From: UBA9926 sp038131595
Lineage (GTDB): Bacteria > Pseudomonadota > Gammaproteobacteria > Pseudomonadales > Azotimanducaceae
Direction of reading: 5' to 3'
Length of the DNA stretch: 64,000 nt
Assembly: GCA_038131595.1 (NCBI GenBank)
Contig: JAYPPR010000008.1
Span: forward strand, 992,001-1,056,000
Part shown: piece after piece, positions 61,123 through 64,000 of the stretch
Position numbering within the stretch: position 1 is the first letter of the stretch
Layout: each line of letters begins with the position of its first letter
Program-made: the position numbers and the translations under genes
Notes under the pieces: model-generated
Told to the model about the DNA's origin: nothing
Databases searched by the model: none
The model's input: the letters and a program-made list of their open reading frames with translations, nothing else

Positions 61123-62301
61123 ATGACACAAGGAAAGAGCCAAGAATCCCGCTCAGGGTGGGGCTTGCGAGCCATTCAGTGGGCTTTGGCAAGCGCATTC
61201 TTGCTTAGTAGTTATCACGCACAGGCCGATTGGTCGGCCTTAAACATGACGAAGGGTGTGACGGAAATCAGTGAGAAAGTCTATGACTTACACATGCTGA
61301 TTTTTACCATTTGCGTTCTGATTGGAATCGTCGTGTTCGGTATCATGATTGTTTCTATGCTGATGCATAGAAAGTCAGTTGGCGCCGTCCCTGCGAAGTT
61401 TTCGCATAACACCAAACTTGAGTACATCTGGACGGTGATTCCGATCCTCATTTTGCTTGGTATGGCGGTACCCGCAACGAGCACGTTGCGAGACATGTAC
61501 GATGCATCTGAAGCGGATATTGATATCGAGGTTCGTGGGTATCAATGGAAGTGGCAATACACGTATCTGAACGACGATCCCGCTCAAGAAATCAAGTTCA
61601 TGAGCGCGCTCGCGACCTCACAAGACGAGATCTATAACAAAGCGAACAAGCGTGAGCACTATCTACTCGACGTCGACAATCCGCTCGTGATTCCCGTTGA
61701 TAAGCGGGTTCGATTCCTCGTGACGTCAAATGACGTGATCCACTCTTGGTGGGTACCAGACTTCGCCGTAAAGAAGGATGCGATTCCAGGGTTCGTTCAT
61801 GAATCTTGGGCAGTCGTAAAGGAGCCTGGAGTTTATCGCGGCAAATGCACTGAGCTATGCGGTAAGGACCACGGATTTATGCCAATCGTGGTGCATGCGG
61901 TCGAGCAAGATGAATACGACGCTTGGGTTGCCATGAAGCAAGAAGAGGCGCTTCAAGTCTACGAGACGGTCGGTAAGACTTGGACGATGGCCGAGCTGAT
62001 GGACACGGGTGAGAAGGTTTATCAGCAAAATTGCATGTCTTGCCACCAGGCGAATGGCGAGGGGATCCCCCCAGCCTTTCCGTCACTGGTTGGCCAAGGG
62101 CTCTCGATTGGCCCCATTGGCGAGCACATTGACATCGTCATTAATGGTAAAGCGGGCACAGCGATGCAGGCGTTTGCATCACAGCTGAATCCCGCAGAAA
62201 TTGCCGCAGTGGTTACGTATGAGCGTAATGCATGGGGTAACAACGTGGGCGATATGGCGCAGCCCAGGGAAGTGAATGCGCTGATTACCGGTGAAGAGTA
62301 G
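61123..62301 (+). CDS. coxB: Cytochrome c oxidase subunit II with fused cytochrome c domain
   Basis: A 392-residue membrane-anchored subunit of the aa3-type oxidase. Order: signal peptide (ALASAFLLSSYHAQA), two membrane helices (residues about 57-80 and 103-122), the periplasmic cupredoxin with the CuA ligands (VIHSWWVPDF and CTELCGKDHGFM), then a C-terminal c-type heme domain with CMSCH and a Met-bearing tail. The fusion makes it a caa3-like enzyme able to receive electrons through its own heme. GGAG precedes the ATG, and coxA follows by 9 bases. Confidence 0.97.
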   Translation: MTQGKSQESRSGWGLRAIQWALASAFLLSSYHAQADWSALNMTKGVTEISEKVYDLHMLIFTICVLIGIVVFGIMIVSMLMHRKSVGAVPAKFSHNTKLEYIWTVIPILILLGMAVPATSTLRDMYDASEADIDIEVRGYQWKWQYTYLNDDPAQEIKFMSALATSQDEIYNKANKREHYLLDVDNPLVIPVDKRVRFLVTSNDVIHSWWVPDFAVKKDAIPGFVHESWAVVKEPGVYRGKCTELCGKDHGFMPIVVHAVEQDEYDAWVAMKQEEALQVYETVGKTWTMAELMDTGEKVYQQNCMSCHQANGEGIPPAFPSLVGQGLSIGPIGEHIDIVINGKAGTAMQAFASQLNPAEIAAVVTYERNAWGNNVGDMAQPREVNALITGEE

Positions 62302-62310
62302 GAGTAATAG

Positions 62311-63906
62311 ATGAGTGCAGTAATCGAAAATCACCACGATGACCACGATCATGGGCCTGACAAAGGGCTGATGCGGTGGGTACTAACGACGAACCATAAG
62401 GACATTGGTTCGCTCTATCTTTGGTTTAGTTTTGCGATGTTTTTGGTGGGCGGATGTATGGCCCTTGTCATCCGAGCGGAGTTGTTTCAGCCAGGATTAC
62501 AGCTAGTCGCGCCAGAATTCTTCAACCAAATGACAACCATGCACGGGTTAATCATGGTCTTTGGTGCCGTGATGCCGGCATTCGTGGGCCTTGCCAACTG
62601 GCTGGTACCGATGATGATTGGCGCGCCGGACATGGCGCTGCCCCGGATGAACAACTACAGCTTCTGGATCCTTCCGTTTGCTTTCGGAATGCTCATTAGC
62701 ACACTGTTCATGGAAGGCGGTGCACCCAACTTTGGCTGGACGTTCTATGCGCCCCTGTCAACCGAGTATGCGCCCCCATCTGTGACTTACTTCATCTTTG
62801 CGGTTCACTTGATGGGTATTTCGTCCATCATGGGCTCGATTAATGTCATCGTCACGATTCTAAACATGCGCGCTCCCGGCATGCGTTTGATGGATATGCC
62901 TTTATTTGTATGGACGTGGCTCATTACGGCCTATCTGCTGATTGCGGTAATGCCTGTACTTGCTGGCGTGGTGACCATGATGCTGATGGACATCCACTTT
63001 GGCACTGCTTTCTTTAGCGCTGCAGGTGGAGGGGATCCCGTGTTATTCCAGCACGTGTTCTGGTTCTTCGGGCACCCAGAGGTCTACATCATGATCTTGC
63101 CGGCCTTCGGTATCGTGTCGGCGATCATTCCAACCTTTGCTCGTAAGAAGCTGTTTGGTTATGACTCGATGGTCTACGCCACAGCTTCTATCGCATTCTT
63201 GTCCTTTATCGTTTGGGCGCACCATATGTTCACGGTGGGGATGCCAATCGCAGGTGAGCTCTACTTCATGTATGCCACCATGCTCATTGCCGTCCCGACC
63301 GGCGTAAAGGTGTTTAACTGGATTGCGACGATGTGGAAAGGGTCAATGACGTTTGAGACGCCGATGTTGTTCGCGATCGCATTCGTCATCCTATTCACGA
63401 TTGGAGGATTCTCAGGCTTGATGCTGTCCATCGTGCCAGCGGACTTCCAGTATCACGATACGTACTTTGTGGTAGCGCACTTCCACTACGTGCTAGTTCC
63501 CGGCTCGATCTTCTCGATTATGGCGGCGGCTTACTACTGGCTGCCTAAGTGGACGGGCAATATGTACGATGAAACGTTGGGTAAAACACACTTCTGGCTG
63601 TCATTTATCGGAGTCAATGTGACGTTCTTCCCGCAGCATTTCATTGGCCTTGCCGGCATGCCACGTCGTTACCCAGACTATGCGCTCCAGTTTGCCGATT
63701 GGAACATGGTCTCGAGTGTGGGCGCCTACATTTTCGGTTTCAGCCAGCTCTTGTTCCTCTTTATTGTCATCAAGACGATTCGCGGCGGGAAGAAAGCTAG
63801 CGATGAAGTGTGGGATGGTGCAGAAGGTCTTGAGTGGACGATTCCGTCACCCGCGCCTTATCACACCTTTTCTACGCCGCCTGCTTTACCTGCTCGAGCA
63901 CACTGA
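62311..63906 (+). CDS. coxA: Cytochrome c oxidase subunit I
   Basis: The 531-residue catalytic subunit with 12 membrane helices. Type A1 features are visible: GHPEVYI with the His-Tyr cross-link and D-channel Glu, VWAHHMFTVGM (CuB histidines), PTGVKVFNW (K-channel Lys), HDTYFVVAHFHYVL (heme ligands) and IGAPDMALPRMNN (D-channel Asp). It reduces O2 and pumps protons, with quinol/cytochrome c delivery depending on ubiquinone made via UbiA. Confidence 0.98.
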   Translation: MSAVIENHHDDHDHGPDKGLMRWVLTTNHKDIGSLYLWFSFAMFLVGGCMALVIRAELFQPGLQLVAPEFFNQMTTMHGLIMVFGAVMPAFVGLANWLVPMMIGAPDMALPRMNNYSFWILPFAFGMLISTLFMEGGAPNFGWTFYAPLSTEYAPPSVTYFIFAVHLMGISSIMGSINVIVTILNMRAPGMRLMDMPLFVWTWLITAYLLIAVMPVLAGVVTMMLMDIHFGTAFFSAAGGGDPVLFQHVFWFFGHPEVYIMILPAFGIVSAIIPTFARKKLFGYDSMVYATASIAFLSFIVWAHHMFTVGMPIAGELYFMYATMLIAVPTGVKVFNWIATMWKGSMTFETPMLFAIAFVILFTIGGFSGLMLSIVPADFQYHDTYFVVAHFHYVLVPGSIFSIMAAAYYWLPKWTGNMYDETLGKTHFWLSFIGVNVTFFPQHFIGLAGMPRRYPDYALQFADWNMVSSVGAYIFGFSQLLFLFIVIKTIRGGKKASDEVWDGAEGLEWTIPSPAPYHTFSTPPALPARAH

Positions 63907-63932
63907 GTGAAGGCAGGAGCGAGATAGGCCGC

Positions 63933-64000
63933 ATGACAATGAAAGAAGCCACAACATTCGCTACAGCAAAGCTCGCGGGCATTGCTGTAGCCATGTTCGC
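63933..64000 (+). CDS. Probable cytochrome c oxidase assembly protein Cox11/CtaG (5' end only)
   Basis: ATG 63933 opens a frame continuing off the right edge: MTMKEATTFATAKLAGIAVA followed by MF, a short hydrophilic start leading into a hydrophobic helix, as in Cox11/CtaG, the copper chaperone for CuB. It lies 26 bases after coxA, the place this gene has in Pseudomonas. Only 22 codons are visible, so the name rests mainly on context. Confidence 0.6.
   Translation, partial: MTMKEATTFATAKLAGIAVAMF

Overview
The window is a contiguous piece of a gammaproteobacterial chromosome centred on the replication origin. It carries about 55 recognisable protein genes and no rRNA, tRNA or CRISPR that I could see. 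Gene content and order (spoT-ridA-recG; rubredoxin-ubiA; uvrD; purEK; glmS-glmU; atp operon; parAB-rsmG-mnmG-mnmE-yidCD-rnpA-rpmH | oriC | dnaA-dnaN-recF-gyrB; glyQS; lipid A acyltransferase; trkHA-rsmB-fmt-def; LysM protein; dprA-tsaC-aroE; prlC-yheV; coxBA) read like a compressed version of the Pseudomonas origin region, with the blocks that normally separate these genes missing. The A1-type aa3 oxidase, the H+-type ATP synthase and a TRAP transporter suggest an aerobic, probably aquatic heterotroph. That lifestyle is an inference.

Left part (1-12.9 kb): stringent response (spoT, 5' end off the window), RidA, RecG, a dicarboxylate/acidic amino acid symporter, a rubredoxin too short for most gene callers, UbiA, a three-part TRAP transporter whose binding protein lies convergent to its membrane subunits, UvrD, and a 200-residue methyltransferase-like protein. 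Middle (12.9-34.97 kb): almost everything is on the minus strand, pointing away from the origin. It holds purine carboxylation (purEK), an exported protein of unknown function, amino sugar precursor synthesis (glmS, glmU), the complete atpIBEFHAGDC operon, chromosome partition (parAB), rRNA/tRNA modification (rsmG, mnmG, mnmE) and the yidC-yidD-rnpA-rpmH cluster with a strong promoter.

Origin (34.97-35.95 kb): an AT-rich unwinding region, a perfect DnaA box with degenerate companions and several dyads, followed by dnaA with a good sigma-70-type promoter. Right arm (35.95-64 kb): dnaA is followed by TWO divergent dnaN genes in tandem, then recF and gyrB. recF contains two parS sites, the second lying against the gyrB -10. 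After that come glycyl-tRNA synthetase, lipid A acylation, K+ uptake, N-formylation/deformylation, DNA uptake (dprA lacking its usual N-terminal domain), tRNA t6A synthesis, shikimate dehydrogenase, oligopeptidase A and the cytochrome oxidase genes, ending in the first 68 bases of a probable cox11/ctaG.

The points most worth a second look are the tandem clamp genes, where the upstream copy has a remodelled partner-binding pocket; a +1 frameshift inside glmU; the parS pair in recF; a Shine-Dalgarno sequence that points to an ATC start codon; and the dprA truncation next to a repeat-bearing gap. Several convergent gene pairs leave essentially no space for terminators.
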